DNA of 64,000 nucleotides, from NCBI GenBank assembly GCA_038373885.1, contig JAWZYV010012239.1:1-64000 (forward strand), read 5' to 3'. The notes beneath the pieces were generated by a model that had not been told where the DNA came from, made no database searches, and worked only from the letters and a program-made list of their open reading frames with translations. This document shows, piece by piece, positions 23,616 to 35,614 of this stretch. A program made the position numbers and the translations under genes. The stretch is from Cheiracanthium punctorium. Its lineage: Eukaryota > Arthropoda > Arachnida > Araneae > Cheiracanthiidae. Numbering within the stretch: the stretch's first letter is position 1; the number at the start of each line of letters is the position of its first letter.

Positions 23616-26071
23616 CTGGAATACGAAAACCTTGTTAAAACAGTACAAATAGTCCAGAAATATTTTAAAGGCAATAGGGTTATAGGTATAATGTGCCTAT
23701 ATCTGTTGCCTCTAACATTATACTACACAAAATTATTGGAACACATATTCTAATGTTTTAAAATTATTAAAAACGAAGGAATTCGATTCGATCTTAGGTA
23801 TATAGTTCTTTTAATTTTCGGAAAATGAATAGATGTAAGTATTTGCAAATTAATTCCAACAAAGTTTCATTTATACACTGTATTATTTGAATCAATAACA
23901 CCTAAAGTAGCTGTTCATTAAAACATTATTTTAAATAGTAGAAGATAGTATAAGAAAAATTCCTTTCCAATTTTGACACTTTTTTACAGTAAAATTTTAC
24001 GTAAAACATGTTAAACAGTTAACATTCTAAATTTGAAAAATAAATGATAATAAGCTTTACTTGATGTTTAGTTTCAACTAATGGCTTAGTTTCGAATGAT
24101 ATGAGTAGAAGTATTTTAAGAACTTCTACGCCATTGAAAAAAATAGAAAAGATCAAATAAAAAGTGTTTAAGGGTTTAATTCATATCACAGCGTATTACA
24201 GAAATTTTTCTACATCAATACAGGATTGAACCTTTGAAAACTATGGTGAAATTGTCATTTCATCGAGTGAATTATTTGAATAAAATTAATAACTGCTCTT
24301 AGTTTCTTGTCAGAGTTCGTTTATCAACATTCACTTCGAAATACAAGTAAAAGATATTGCACAAGTTACTCTATGAGATAAATATAAACCACAAAACAGG
24401 AAACGTTATGTAACAATTGTGATTTTTTTGAACAATTAAAATTCTAATAATCCAAAAAGGTTGAATATTAAAACAAATTACTGCATATATGTAAAAGTCT
24501 AATAAATTCTGTCATATTACGTGTCAAAACTATTCAGATATATCTGAATTATTTTTTAACTAAATTATTGTTCTTATAAAAACAAAAGAAGTGTTAAAAC
24601 GATGAAAGCACGCAATATCTTATATCTCTTAACTATTGAAAGTTTCGAAAGGACACGTAAAATACGTTTATGCTCGAAAAATAAAATTAAAGAGATAGTA
24701 CTTATTTTTAAGTTATTAAACATAACTTTTTATGAGCTTTTAGGAATAATTTTAAATTATTTTTGAACTACTTTTTAATAAAAGAACTTTATAACTATTA
24801 ACCATATTGTGGAATGATCTTCAAAATATTTATTCAAATAAATTATTTTGAAGTTCGTTTGAACAAATTTTCGCTAAACAATATTTTCAATGTGCATTTA
24901 ATTAATTTAAAATAAAAAAGTAAGTTTTCGGTGAAATATATATTTTTAATTTTAAGAAAAATATTTTTAAAATGAATAGTACAAACATTATTGTATAAAC
25001 GGGAAGCATGAAAACTCTCTGGGGGAAAAAACTGCCATCTACAAAAAGAAAATAAACCAAAATCATTTTGATAATTAAGTGTATAATTAAAATAGTTTCA
25101 GTGAGTGCGACTTTCAAAAAATATAAAATCATGCTTTCTGTTTTAATTGAGTCTCCCTCTTCAACACACAATGCTTATAACACTTGTTTACTTACACAGT
25201 TTAAAAACTCTTTAGAAAAAAGTGACTTTCGTAAAATACACAAGGTGCTTCCATAAATTCGTATTTTTATTCGTCATGTATATGAGACATTTTAGTCGTT
25301 ACCGAGTAGTAAGTCTAGTGTCTATATAGTGTATAAGTACGATACATTCCAATTGTTTGCGTTATTTTCACAAATATAGAAGTGAAAATATGTTATAGAG
25401 AAACATTGACCAATATGGATTTGTGAATGCGTGTAGATATGTTTTGTCGAAGAAAACAGTATATTAAGGAATTTTCTGGTATATGTAGAGGCACAACATA
25501 AACAAGCGTTGTATGAAATACGGAACAAATATAAAGGAATATAAAATAGGTATAATATATATGAAGTGAAGATTTTATATATGTTTTTCATTCAATTTTT
25601 TTTAATCTGCGTTCCTCATTAATTTCATTAATTTGGCCTCATTAATTTGGTAATTATAAAATTAAAGAACCTATATACAAACTTTTTCCGCTGGGTTTTC
25701 AAAAATGACAGTGACGGAGTTTTCATATATCAATACGTTAAGTTATTCAGCACTTCACATCACATGCATTTGAAAAAGAGGATTTATTTTATGACATCGA
25801 ATTCATGCACAACATTTTCATATGTATATGCATAGAATATATGGTACCTATATGGTACCTTGTCGTTAAAAAATCCCAATGAAGCTGTTTTGTGTGTCAT
25901 GAAAAAAATACTTTTCTAATTTATAAGATAAGTTTCAGGATGAATTCAAACACACTCATTATCAGATCTAATGCACACAGGAAAAACAGCAAAATATTTT
26001 GCTACAACTGAACGAGCAGAAATTAGTATGAAAGAGAGAGAAAAAAATGAATGGAGAACACATGTTGATAC
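23616..26071. other. Intron separating variable array from constant exons
   Basis: This 2.5-kb intron is the one that every isoform must close. It is AT-rich, with no gene and no clear mobile element. Any RNA element guiding cassette choice could lie here, but none is visible by eye. Confidence 0.55.
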
Positions 26072-26347
26072 CATTCACAAATATTTTTATTTCTCTTAAA
26101 AGGGTTTCTCCTACTCCGTTATGCGCAGTGCATCGGTACAGTCCTTCATCCTCTTCATTGAGGATGTCGATTTTGAGAGTGCCGTTGCCCCTGGCAACCA
26201 TTCGGCCACTGCCTCCGTGGATTACGTCACCGCCTTTATACCAGGTAATATGAGGCGGGGGCAGGCCAGCAGCTGCGCAGTCTAGGGACAAGCTTGATCC
26301 GTAGACACTTGTGGTGTCTGTAGGCTGTACAATCCACGTTGGTGGTG
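26072..26347 (-). CDS. sDscam-beta: Cassette 1 Ig2, undivided exon
   Basis: This exon encodes a complete Ig domain. It reads APPTWIVQPTDTTSVYGSSL, SLDCAAAGLPPPHITWYKGG, then GNGTLKIDILNEEDEGLYRC and TAHNGVGETLLREIKIFV, with both cysteines and the core Trp present. The acceptor TTATATAG and donor AATG/GTATCA are phase 1, giving 92 codons. The same domain in cassettes 2 to 6 is split by an intron just after the core-Trp segment (W-K-x-x), and here that intron is absent. The exon is clearly more GC-rich than the other cassettes' Ig2 exons. It is assigned to cassette 1 as the nearest Ig2 downstream of that cassette's Ig1. An alternative reading is an extra Ig exon included in all isoforms; the phase would allow that too. 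Confidence 0.88.
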
Positions 26348-27099
26348 CTATATAAATAAACAATAAATTGCAATAAATGCCCGCAGATGGCATGTACGTG
26401 CAAAAATCATTTAACACAAATATTTTTTATTTATTACAAAATGGCAATTTCATAGTTAGAAACACACTAAATTTCTTCCTGAAGCTCGGTTACTTAATCG
26501 CGGAATCTAAATTTTAGCAATTGGTACAGCTACGGAAGAAAAAAAATTCTCTTTATTCGCCGTCTTTCATCATGCAGCAAAGTTATAAATATCAAAATAA
26601 ATTGTACGCAAATAAAACACTAAAATTTAAAGAGTACGTTATTTACATTATTCGTAAACTATTAGACTATTTTAATAAAAGGGCAAAGTTTTTTTTTTTA
26701 ACAGCTGTATCATGGTTAAATATATTTGCAGGGAATGAGCCTGTAGTAGTTTATTACATGGGAAAGCAATTGTTGAAGGTTTAAACGAAAGCTACCTAGG
26801 CACTAGACCTCAAGTTTTATAGTTTACGAATTTTATGCCAATAAATTGCTGATTCTACTTGTATAAATTTAGAGGTAAAAAACTTTTGGGAAAAATATAG
26901 ATATATTCAAGATACATGTGAGGAAATGTAACAAATAGGCAAACAAGCTTGTTTTGAAAGACTTAAACATTGACAGTTCGTTGTAAAAGCGGTATCCCAT
27001 CTTCCGAAAACAACCGCTATAACACTGGTTAGGTAATATTTTTTTTCTAGTGGTGGGTACTTGCCGTCTATATACATTGGTCACTACCAAGGCAGGAAT

Positions 27100-27290
27100 A
27101 GCAATGGTAGTCGTTATTACTTATTATTCGTCTCTTCATTATATAGGCACCCAATAGGTGTACCAGCGTTGCCTTCTATGAAAGGGCAGACGGAATGACA
27201 CCCAAGGCCTCGCTAAGAATCGAATCTGGACCTGTGGTGCACTAGAATGGCTCTCTAACGACTATACTTATGCAATACGGAAGGCAGGTT
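27100..27290 (-). repeat. tRNA-derived SINE-like repeat
   Basis: On the minus strand, TATAGTCGTTAGAGAGCC resembles a pol III A box. About 40 bp on, CAGATTCGATTCTTAGCG resembles a B box (GGTTCGANTCC). This is the spacing of a tRNA head, and it is followed by about 110 bp of unrelated body. The block is less AT-rich than its surroundings. No intact tRNA fold is evident, so I call a SINE or tRNA-derived repeat and not a working tRNA. Confidence 0.5.
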
Positions 27291-28057
27291 AGGTAATATA
27301 GGGATCTCATATGATAGCATTTACTGCAAATTTAGGTTTAGTAAAATGTTCTTCAAAACTCATAGATTACGTATTTCACAAAATACAACTTAAAGCTCAT
27401 AAAGCAATAAATAACCTTATTCATGCAAACTTTTAAAAGAGAAACTGATTTATCAAATATGCTTTAAATGTTACATTTTAAGTGTGTCAGAGAAAGACAG
27501 AGAAGGTTAACTCGAGTAATATTTATTCTACTGAAGCAGACATTCAAACTTCATGACAGAAAAAATTAATATTGTTTTTTTATTCTTTTTTTTGTAATAG
27601 ACTATAAACGATATAATTAAAGTAGTATAAAAGATATATCGAAAACTATAATATTCAGAGTGCAAAATTTTACTTAGATACTTCATTAAGAATACTTTTA
27701 ACAGAAGTAAATACCAAGCTGTTGAGGATAGTATTAAGAAATATGCATTTCAATAGCTCTCAGTTTAGTTGAAAAGTATTTATGTCTTGGGCATGCTAAT
27801 ATTTTTCTGTATTTTAATTTGCTTGGATAGCCGATAAATTTAAATTTTTAAATTCATTTTTTATTGAAAGAGCATGTCATTCGCAGCTATAATTCTCACA
27901 AAATAATCTATATATTACAGTATATGAAAGTGATAATTTGAATATTTTCATCCAAACAAAATTATATTTACATATGTATTTTTATTTTTTACCCCAATAT
28001 GAACAAGCATTTTCCATTAGATTTTTTTAATAATTATTAATTTGTCCAAACCCTACT

Positions 28058-28121
28058 AGCAATTTCGCTCGGTCTACCACTGACCACTTAACTGGTCGAT
28101 AGTGATCAGAGCAAAATTGCT
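28058..28121. repeat. 64-bp near-palindrome
   Basis: The left arm AGCAATTTCGCTC is matched by the reverse complement AGCAATTTTGCTC of the right arm. Partial pairing (GACCA/TGGTC) continues toward the centre around TTAA. It could be a tiny MITE or a hairpin in the pre-mRNA. Confidence 0.6.
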
Positions 28122-29790
28122 TGTATGGAAATAATCCAACATGAATAAGATCTTAGAAATAGTATTTTATTCAATCTAAAACATTCCTGAAAGAATAATT
28201 AAGAAAATAAAAAATATATCTATATGATCTCTTATACTTTCACCGTTGAAAGTTTTGAGATCCCGAAAATAACCAAGTTATAAGCAATTAAAATACATTT
28301 GTCTATGAAGTTAGGAAATTACTTTAAATTTGTCTTAAAATTGGTCAAGCAAACAAAGAAATAATTCATAAATAGTATTTTATGACCGTTTATGAAGAAT
28401 GACCCTTTTAATTGTACTTAAAAACTTCCATCATTTGACCGTGGCAACTGAGAAGCATGAGGATACATTGTGATGAGAAATAAATTTTATTAAAACTTCA
28501 ATACTTTATTTTGTCTGCTTTACGGATAGAAAAATAATCCCTCTTCATATTAATCTTCATATTTCGAGATTCTCAAGTAACTACGAATATGTAAAAGCTT
28601 TGAAAAACTTAAGCTGGGTATTTTGTCACAAAAGTTATAAATCCTTATTTATAAATTATTTCTTAGTAGTTTTCAAAATCATTTCAGAATTTCGATAATT
28701 TAAGGCGTAAAGGTAATAGAATACTTGACGGCTTTTTCTGGGATCTCAAAATTTTTTATCTTTAAAATATTAAGAGATTGGATATATTTTTACAAGAGTG
28801 TTTTTGATGGGATGTCATATCTTTTGGCTAGCAATTTTTCTTCTTTAAAATAAACAGAAAATAAACTAAATATACTTTACATAAAAATAATTTTGAAAAT
28901 CACATAAAATTGTTTAAGCTTTAGAATTATTTTTGTACAATTGTTTAACTAAATATGTGGTCAAATGAGATAAACAAACCATAAAACTCATTTTGTTCTG
29001 CCCGGTAATCGAGTCAGTCATCTCTTGATTCACTAGACCTGGTATGGTAAATACATTGGCAAGCAGACCAACGCCTTTCTGGCTTCTTGAAACGACAGAT
29101 AATTTTACTAACACACTAGAAATATGGAGACAATAATAAAAGTAAGTTGCAAATCTGGTACATTTACCACCCATGACTTTTTTTTTCACTTTTTTTGTGA
29201 TTTGTGCTAGCGCATAATCCATAATCATTTCCTTTTGAGGTAAAATTGTTTATCTATATACCCTCATTCATAAACATATCGGGATGCTAATATTTGGCAA
29301 ATTGGCCTATCAAATATTTAATATTTCCGTGTTTGTAAGTTTTCAATCTGAGCAGGCTTGGGTATTTGTCACAATATGTAAATATGTAAAATAATTAGGA
29401 GAATATTAGGAAAGAATTTGAATTTATTTAAGTTTTAGTGCTTTGATAAAATGTTATTTACTATCTCCGTGCTAGACTGACACGTTGGCAGAACAGGACG
29501 CGGCAGATCGAAGTAAAAGCCTTATTATTGACAAACTATGTGATGGGTTATAGTTTCCTCATCATAAAAAAGAATTATATTTTCACATTTCCCCTCTCCC
29601 TTTCTCAATTACAGTGCAGGTCCGCTAGAAATGCATTACAATTTTGATGGTCAGTGAGTGAGTGTGTGACAAAATAGAGGAACTTTCTTGGCAGACAAAT
29701 TCTGAACTATATTTTTAGAAACTTATAGTTTGGATATTTAATTAAGTAAGTTAGATATGATTTTGAACGTAATTTTCAGACTCCTGATTG

Positions 29791-29958
29791 CAGTGGCGTA
29801 GCCAAATATCTTTCATGGGGAGGGGGGGAGTTACGACTACTGCAACTCACATATATGTATACATGTGTGTGATAAGGAACTGAAGAATATACATTTTGTA
29901 TGAAAAACATTCCTCATGGGGGGTTGGCAACCCTAACCCCCGCCTGGCTACGCCCCTG
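29791..29958 (+). mobile_element. hAT-type MITE, copy 3
   Basis: The ends are CAGTGGCGTAGCC and (reverse complement) CAGGGGCGTAGCC. The 8-bp flanks CCTGATTG and CCTGATTT differ only at the last base. Internally it matches the copies at 1062 and 21966. It is a short non-autonomous hAT-like element. Confidence 0.9.
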
Positions 29959-30335
29959 CCTGATTTTATTTTTAAGAGAGATAAGTCTAAAAATATCTAG
30001 AGTTACTTCTGGAAAAGGGTTACCCATAACGGCCTGTCATTCGACTTTACAGAGCCGCTACTATCTAATATGACCCTTAATACGGAATGTTGCACGTTTT
30101 GAAACAACAATAAAATACTACACAAAAAGTATTACAATAAAATACAACACAGTCACATAAAAATTAATTTTATTTATTTCATTTACTTTCTATTTCATTA
30201 TTAAAATCAAATTATAATTTAAAATCGTTTTCAGGGACATTAAATGGAAAAAATTGCTTAGGTAAGAATTTTACGCGGACAGTTTCTAAAATGAAGCTGA
30301 CATTAAATTTAATTCATTACTAAATTTAAAATCTA

Positions 30336-30338
<3 letters not shown>

Positions 30339-30404
<66 letters not shown>
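30339..30404. repeat. TA microsatellite
   Basis: About 65 bp of near-perfect TA repeat has one TT break near 30357. No other meaning is evident. Confidence 0.95.
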
Positions 30405-30407
<3 letters not shown>

Positions 30408-30908
30408 TCTTACCTAAATTATTTTAAATCCACAAAATCTTTTTATTTGAATGAACACCGGTTATTTATTCAAGAAGTAGTGATCCTACATTCATCTTTT
30501 CAGTTTGTAATATTGGTATGAAAAAATTCAAATTACTGGTAAATGTTATAAAATTAATTTTTCAAACGTACTGAAACTTATAAGTATAGAGAAACCTTAT
30601 TAAAATAATTATTTTGATTTCATAGTTTATGACTTTCTATACTTATATAATGTTAACCCTATTTAAATCTTTATTTAAACATTAAGCTATGTTGTTACTA
30701 AAATACAAAATCATCCAATCTAAAAATATACAAATAAATTTTCAAATCGCATTGAAACAAAATTAAATACTAAAAATTTTTGCATTGATTATTAAAAAAT
30801 TTTTATTGCTCTTTTTAAAATCAGAAATAATATCAAACACTTTTTGAATAGCTTCACAACATGCTTATCAAACTTCAAAGAAGAAAGAGAAAATAATATT
30901 AAGCTCAC

Positions 30909-31193
30909 CTTCTACAACTAAATTTGCTGAATGATTTGAAATCCCAACAGCATTTTTTACAATGCATGTGTAAGTCCCAGCATTACTGGCTTTCACGTTG
31001 CTGATTGTGAGCATAGAAAAATCGTCCTGCACACTTATTTGTATATCTTTTACATTTTCAGGCACTCTATGCCCGTTTTTAAGCCATTTAAATTCTACGG
31101 GTCTTTCTCCATGAACAATATGACACAGAACTTTTGCTTTAGATCCTTCCGATAATCGAAGTGGAAAAATGAATGGCTGAATTTCTGGAGCAC
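30909..31193 (-). CDS. sDscam-beta: Cassette 1 Ig1 exon
   Basis: This exon encodes the N-terminal Ig domain of the isoform made from promoter 1, the domain that in this family carries recognition specificity. The exon starts GAPEIQPFIFPLRLSEG, continues through KVLCHIVHGERPVEFKWLKN with the first cysteine and core Trp, and then DDFSMLTISNVKASNAGTYT and CIVKNAVG with the second cysteine, ending NLVVEG. The acceptor ACATTCCAG and donor GAAG/GTGAGC are phase 1, giving 95 codons, the same as cassettes 2 and 5. It diverges strongly from the other Ig1 copies outside the core (P-x-I-Q-P-F, W-x-K-N-G, G-x-Y-T-C). Confidence 0.95.
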
Positions 31194-32137
31194 CTGGAAT
31201 GTTAAAATGCTTTGTTATTACTTGAACGGCTAAGCAGTATTTCTAATATACGTATGTATAATTTAATACATTTTAGTGGATATATTTAAAAAATTAACCA
31301 TAATGAAAATTAAAGAAATTTCTGATGATTTCATCGTGTTTTTATGGAGTAATTTTAATACAGATACCTTATTAATTTAAGCAAACAATATTATCCACAA
31401 ATAAAAGATTTTATTATTTTATATATACCTAATATATACCTAATAATACCATTTAATATATACCTAAATGAAGAGCTTGAGTATTTAGTTAAAAATGATT
31501 TGCAGCGTACAATGACCGTAATTCCTTAAATATCTTCTCCGTTAATGTGCAGAATGATATTACTATGAACTCTTCTAACATCATTTTACCAAATTTTAAA
31601 TGTTCCTCGGTTGTATTTTTTTTTTCATTGACAAAGAATACAGCTCTCATATTTCATACTACTTCATACTACGCTTACATTTCAAAGAAAATTAAAATTA
31701 TGGTTTAATGAATGTTACTAGAATGTGTATGTATAGTGTTCGAAGTAGTATTTAGATGCTTAAAATTTTTAAAAAAATTCAAAATGAATCATAATTTATC
31801 GATTTAAATGTTCTAAATATCTCAAAAAGAATGTTAACTGTAACTTATGTCTGTAACTTATTACTATCTCGATAAATATTTATTTTAAAAAAATTGGCAC
31901 ATGAAAGTCGCTTTTTGACATGTAAGATCATTAGGACACACACACACATATATAAGGGTCATTCCACAAGAATAGGGTAACTTCGTGAAATTGTAAAAAA
32001 TTTATTTACTATTCAACATTTTTAAATTTTGAATAATGCCCATTTATAGACAGCAGTGATTCTGTTTAGGAGCATGTATAATATTTTGAAATTTGAATTT
32101 TTTTTTTTATTAAAAATTAGGTTTCTAACCACAAAAA

Positions 32138-33695
32138 GTCAGTCCCCTGGCATGTACCACTCGAAAAAGTGAAGAGTTAAGTGCTAATTATTTTTAAACT
32201 AACCTATTTAGGCAACAAAAATGATCGTTGTTGTGTTCTGAGATAGTTATTTAATAACTTATTATGTGTGTAATGTGATTTTTTGAAAATTTTCATCACT
32301 TTTTTTCAATTTTAAGTTGAGTACCCCTACTTTGCGCGTCATTCCCCTGGCTCATGTTAAATTCCAAAAATTTCCGATATTATCCACTGTTGATAACTTT
32401 ATTGCCTGTTTCATATTTATTTATCATATAAAGATGGCATTGACGACGTTTATTTATACATCAGCCATTTTTATTCAATGTTTTTCGCCATTCTTGTGTC
32501 AACAAACAGAATGTTAACACTCAATTTGTCAGTCCCCTGGTAAGTAATAATTTAATAATTTATAAATAATTATTATTGATGTATGCTGATTTTAATGTCT
32601 TTTTTATTACTAGATTTAATATTAGAAACAGAATAATATGGCATTTGCTTCCAATAAGTAGATTTTTTTTTAGTTTTATAGTAAAAACGTCAGTCCCCTG
32701 GCAGTTTTTCCATCTGGAATACTGCTTGTAACTGCTTGGATAACTTGTAAAAAGAACTGCCGACCAAGTAATTGCTCAAAAAGGTGATATAATGAATTTG
32801 CATGAATTTTTCTGACATATTACATAAAAAATGCCCAGCAATAAAAATTTCTATTATTGAAGATGTTGATATTAAAACAATGGATGATCTGATAAACGAA
32901 AACCAGAATAAGCAAATTTCCTTTCAAGGAACACTCAAGGTATATCAAATTTGTGGTGATGTACAACACCCTAATCGTCTTATTATGAAGTCATTGAGTT
33001 GTTTCTGTGATCCTATAGTTTGTGAAAGTTACAAGTTGGGAACAATTAAATTTGAACAAGATCAAAATCTTTCAGGGCACCGTTCGACACTCACAGCTTT
33101 AAAAAAAAAATCTACAAGTAAGCAACAGATGAAGTTCACTGTTGGAGATTTTATCCTAGTCAAATTTTTAGTCAGAAATAAAGAATACCGGAGTGTTGCA
33201 ATTTGTTCGTATGTTAAAGAAAACGAAGAGAAGTTGACTGTCACATTGCTCAAAAAATGTAATGATAAAAATACTTTATTTCGATTAGATGAAAATGATA
33301 TAGCTGATATATCGTTTGAGCATGTATTGGAAAAATTACCAATACCTATTTCAAGTACCAAGCGTAATAGAGTCACTTATACATTTAATAAATTTATTGA
33401 TGTTTGCGAAAAATAATTACTATTATTTTTGCTTTGATGTTAAATTTATGACTTGTTTAAAAAAAGTTTTATTTAAAGTTTTAAAAAAAGTTTTAAATAG
33501 TATAATTAAAATAAATAATTAAAAATGTATTAGTTAAAGATGATTAAATAGGAAAATATATGTATTGAGGTTATGTATGAAACATGTTCTTATTACTTCT
33601 TTGGATAATTATTATTAATTATTAATAAAAAGTTAGCATTATTCATTAAAAAGTTCACTCTAGAATGAAATTACCTGTTCCCGCCAGTCCCCTGG
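32138..33695 (+). repeat. Five copies of GTCAGTCCCCTGG inside the transposon
   Basis: Copies start at 32138, 32528 and 32689 (identical 13-mers), 32338 (GTCATTCCCCTGG) and 33683 (GCCAGTCCCCTGG). All are on the plus strand, four before the ORF at spacings of about 160-200 bp and one after it. The motif contains the inverted half-sites CCAG/CTGG. The arrangement suggests a protein-binding site, for example for the element's own transposase. Confidence 0.85.
32802..33416 (+). CDS. Transposon-borne 204-aa protein of unknown function
   Basis: This is an intact ORF in the centre of the DNA transposon. The middle has a cysteine cluster (SLSCFCDPIVCESYKLG, residues about 65-82) that could bind metal. 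The C-terminal half has KFTVGDFILVKFLVRNKEYR, then SVAICSYVKENEEKLTV and LDENDIADI, a small beta-rich pattern. From memory this resembles the C-terminal tails of some uncharacterised transposon-encoded arthropod proteins, but I cannot name a family. No DDE/D catalytic triad is apparent, so it may be the end of a longer transposase or an accessory protein. The true start could lie in an upstream exon. It is not part of the Dscam gene and lies on the opposite strand. Confidence 0.65.
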   Translation: MNFSDILHKKCPAIKISIIEDVDIKTMDDLINENQNKQISFQGTLKVYQICGDVQHPNRLIMKSLSCFCDPIVCESYKLGTIKFEQDQNLSGHRSTLTALKKKSTSKQQMKFTVGDFILVKFLVRNKEYRSVAICSYVKENEEKLTVTLLKKCNDKNTLFRLDENDIADISFEHVLEKLPIPISSTKRNRVTYTFNKFIDVCEK

Positions 33696-34023
33696 AATCT
33701 ACTTTTTGAAAAAAAAAATCGATTTTTTCAAAAATGTTCAAATAATTGAGTGTTGCTGTACAAATACAATAAAATTAACTTATTTTTCAAAGATTTTATC
33801 AAAAAAAATCTAATCTGAGATAAATGTAGTATGTTTCAAATTCACCTCTAAAGTTACCCGATTCTTGTGGAATGACCCATATATAACCTTAATAAATGCA
33901 TCAATTTAATCAATAAGCAAAATTCTCACGATGTTTTTAAAAATCGAAATACATATTTAGCATATAAAAATAGTTTGATAAATTGTATAGAAAATCAAAT
34001 TTAATTAAAGAAAATACACTTAC

Positions 34024-34138
34024 CTTCAGATGAATCGGCAAAAGTGGCATGATTCCATGTAAGTAATAGTATAATTCCAACACTCTTGGCGTAGAAAGGA
34101 AACGAATTTATCCAAAATAAGACTTGGGATGAAAACAT
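34024..34138 (-). CDS. sDscam-beta: Cassette 1 start/signal-peptide exon
   Basis: This is the first coding exon of the isoform made from promoter 1. The ATG at 34138 (context GTGAAAATGT) opens 38 codons: MFSSQVLFWINSFPFYAKSV, then GIILLLTWNHATFA and DSSE, and a donor GAAG/GTAAGT-like site in phase 1. The hydrophobic core GIILLLTW followed by small residues (ATFA) fits a signal peptide that sends the adhesion protein to the cell surface. The peptide resembles that of cassette 5 in length and in the LLLTW-x-NH motif. The 5' UTR extends upstream toward the TATA-like site. Confidence 0.9.
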
Positions 34139-34266
34139 TTTCACATGAATGACTTCTAGCGGAAGAACAAATTCATGAACTCTTCAGAGCAGATTGGTAG
34201 GCTCATAATGTAGTTTCAATGGTGATTGTTTGTGTTGAGATCAAGCTATTTAATATCATCCAAGCA

Positions 34267-34317
34267 TTCTTATAAAGGAAGCTATGGCTCATTACAGGCA
34301 GCAGGCGCCATACAGTG
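34267..34317 (-). promoter_or_regulatory. Cassette 1 promoter: variant GGCGCC element plus TATA box
   Basis: On the minus strand, CACTGTATGGCGCCTGC (34303-34317) is followed 29 bp later by TATAAGAA (34267-34274). The start codon lies about 130 bp further on. The GGCGC core and position match the ATGTGGCGCTA element of the other cassettes, but the sequence is a variant. The TATA sequence and its spacing closely match those of cassette 5. Confidence 0.55.
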
Positions 34318-34329
34318 ACAGAAACATGC

Positions 34330-35464
34330 ACTAAAACCTATCTTATTTTTTAACAATTTTACTACCAATTAAACAAGTACATAATTTATTTTAAATTTTT
34401 TTAAATATAAATGGAGGTTATTACTTTACTGCAACGGAAATCAAGCATATTTTGTGAATGCTGTAATTCATGACGATTTACAAATATTAATCTCATTTAT
34501 TATTCTATGTGGGTAATTCATTTTTCTCTAAAATACTCTTTTTTCTGTATTTTTATGAAAATTGTGTAATTCCGTAAGGTTTGCAGATTTTGCAACCATT
34601 TGTATTGAGTATGAGAGAAATGTTTGGCTGATTCATTCTAATAAATACATTTCTTGATTACATTTCTTATTTTCTTTCAGCAAGAAGTTTTTAGAAAAGG
34701 GAGTATAATTACAGTCAAGTATACAACTTAAATAATTTAAGTGCTGTTTAAGAATGGATGTATATAAAGTAATGAGGAATGTTTCAAAGATAAGAAACAT
34801 TACTTGTAATAAACATAAGTAATTCATCTATTTTTACTTTTATGGTACAAATATGTTTCACAAGAAGTGGGAAACACAATTTTAATAATACAAAAGAGGC
34901 TCTTTAAATATAACTAATTACAGCTCAAACTAATTAAAATCATAAATATTAAAACAATGTTACATACTAAAGATATCGTAACCTAGGTGCTTAAGGAAAT
35001 TGAACAAATACAGTCAATAAATAGTAGTTCAAAGTATATAAATGTGTTATTTGTGAATTCAAGTTGTTCAAATTCACGAATCATGTAAGACATGTTTATG
35101 ACAAATATTGTTTGGCAGATATAACATAGTGTTCTTCAATAATGCAAGCAAACACATGAATGTAACACCATAGACTTGTCAATCACGTATTATGCAATCA
35201 ATGACTATTCCTGTTATCAAAACAGAAGAACATTTAATGTAAGTCCTTACATACATGGAAATCTTCCGATTTCTTGTTAAAAACTTCGTCGAATTTATCC
35301 TCTTCTACTTTTGAAAAAAAAAGTACATGCGCAAACATTCATTACAAAATAAATACTTCGGGGAACAAAAAAAAGCCACTCTTAAGAACAAACAACTTTA
35401 TTTTAACAAATTTTAGTACAGGCATATTCATTAATGTGTTATTTAAATGAAATCCAAGACTTAC
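34330..35464. other. Spacer between cassettes 1 and 2
   Basis: This is 1.1 kb of AT-rich sequence upstream of promoter 1 and downstream of the last exon of cassette 2. Nothing is recognisable. Confidence 0.6.
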
Positions 35465-35614
35465 CTGACACAGAAAGAGTGATTACTTTTTTTAAGGGCT
35501 GTCCTGCGTTATTTCGAGCTACGCACTCATATTCTCCTTCGTCTTCAGCTTGTAAGTTGTTGAAAATAAGAGATCCATTTTGAGTAGAAGATAAAGGATA
35601 TGCTCTGTCGTGGT
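35465..35614 (-). CDS. sDscam-beta: Cassette 2 Ig2, second half
   Basis: This exon encodes the C-terminal half of Ig2: DHDRAYPLSSTQNGSLIF, then NNLQAEDEGEYECVARNNAG with the D-E-G-E-Y-x-C motif (second cysteine), and QPLKKVITLSVSG. It has 50 codons, acceptor ATATTATAG and donor TCAG/GTAAGT, both phase 1. It must splice past the three cassette 1 exons to reach the constant exon at 23615. Confidence 0.95.

Larger units (their letters stand above)
26348..30908. other. Intron between cassette 1 Ig1 and Ig2
   Basis: This 4.6-kb intron holds a tRNA-derived SINE-like repeat (27100-27290), a 64-bp near-palindrome (28058-28121), a hAT MITE (29791-29958) and a TA microsatellite (30339-30404). The remainder is AT-rich. 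Confidence 0.55.
31956..33878 (+). mobile_element. DNA transposon with 28-bp TIRs and 8-bp TSD
   Basis: Both ends start GGGTCATTCCACAAGAAT (the right end reverse-complemented), and the match runs 28 bp with one mismatch. The element is flanked by a perfect 8-bp duplication, ATATATAA (31948-31955 and 33879-33886). Inside lie one 204-codon ORF and five plus-strand copies of a GTCAGTCCCCTGG motif. An 8-bp duplication occurs in hAT, P, Merlin and Zisupton-type elements, but GGGTCATTCC ends do not fit the usual hAT terminus, so I leave the superfamily open. The intact ends and duplication suggest a recent insertion. It is probably non-autonomous, because no recognisable transposase catalytic domain is present. 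Confidence 0.88.
31194..34023. other. Intron between cassette 1 signal exon and Ig1
   Basis: This 2.8-kb intron is mostly occupied by a DNA transposon (31956-33878). The remaining 1 kb is AT-rich and unremarkable. Confidence 0.7.

Noticed and set aside
27240..27275. tRNA gene
   Set aside because: A-box and B-box-like sequences are present, but the arms do not pair into a complete tRNA, so a SINE-like repeat fits better.
30339..30404. Long TA run as a replication origin or promoter
   Set aside because: It is a plain dinucleotide microsatellite with no associated signals.
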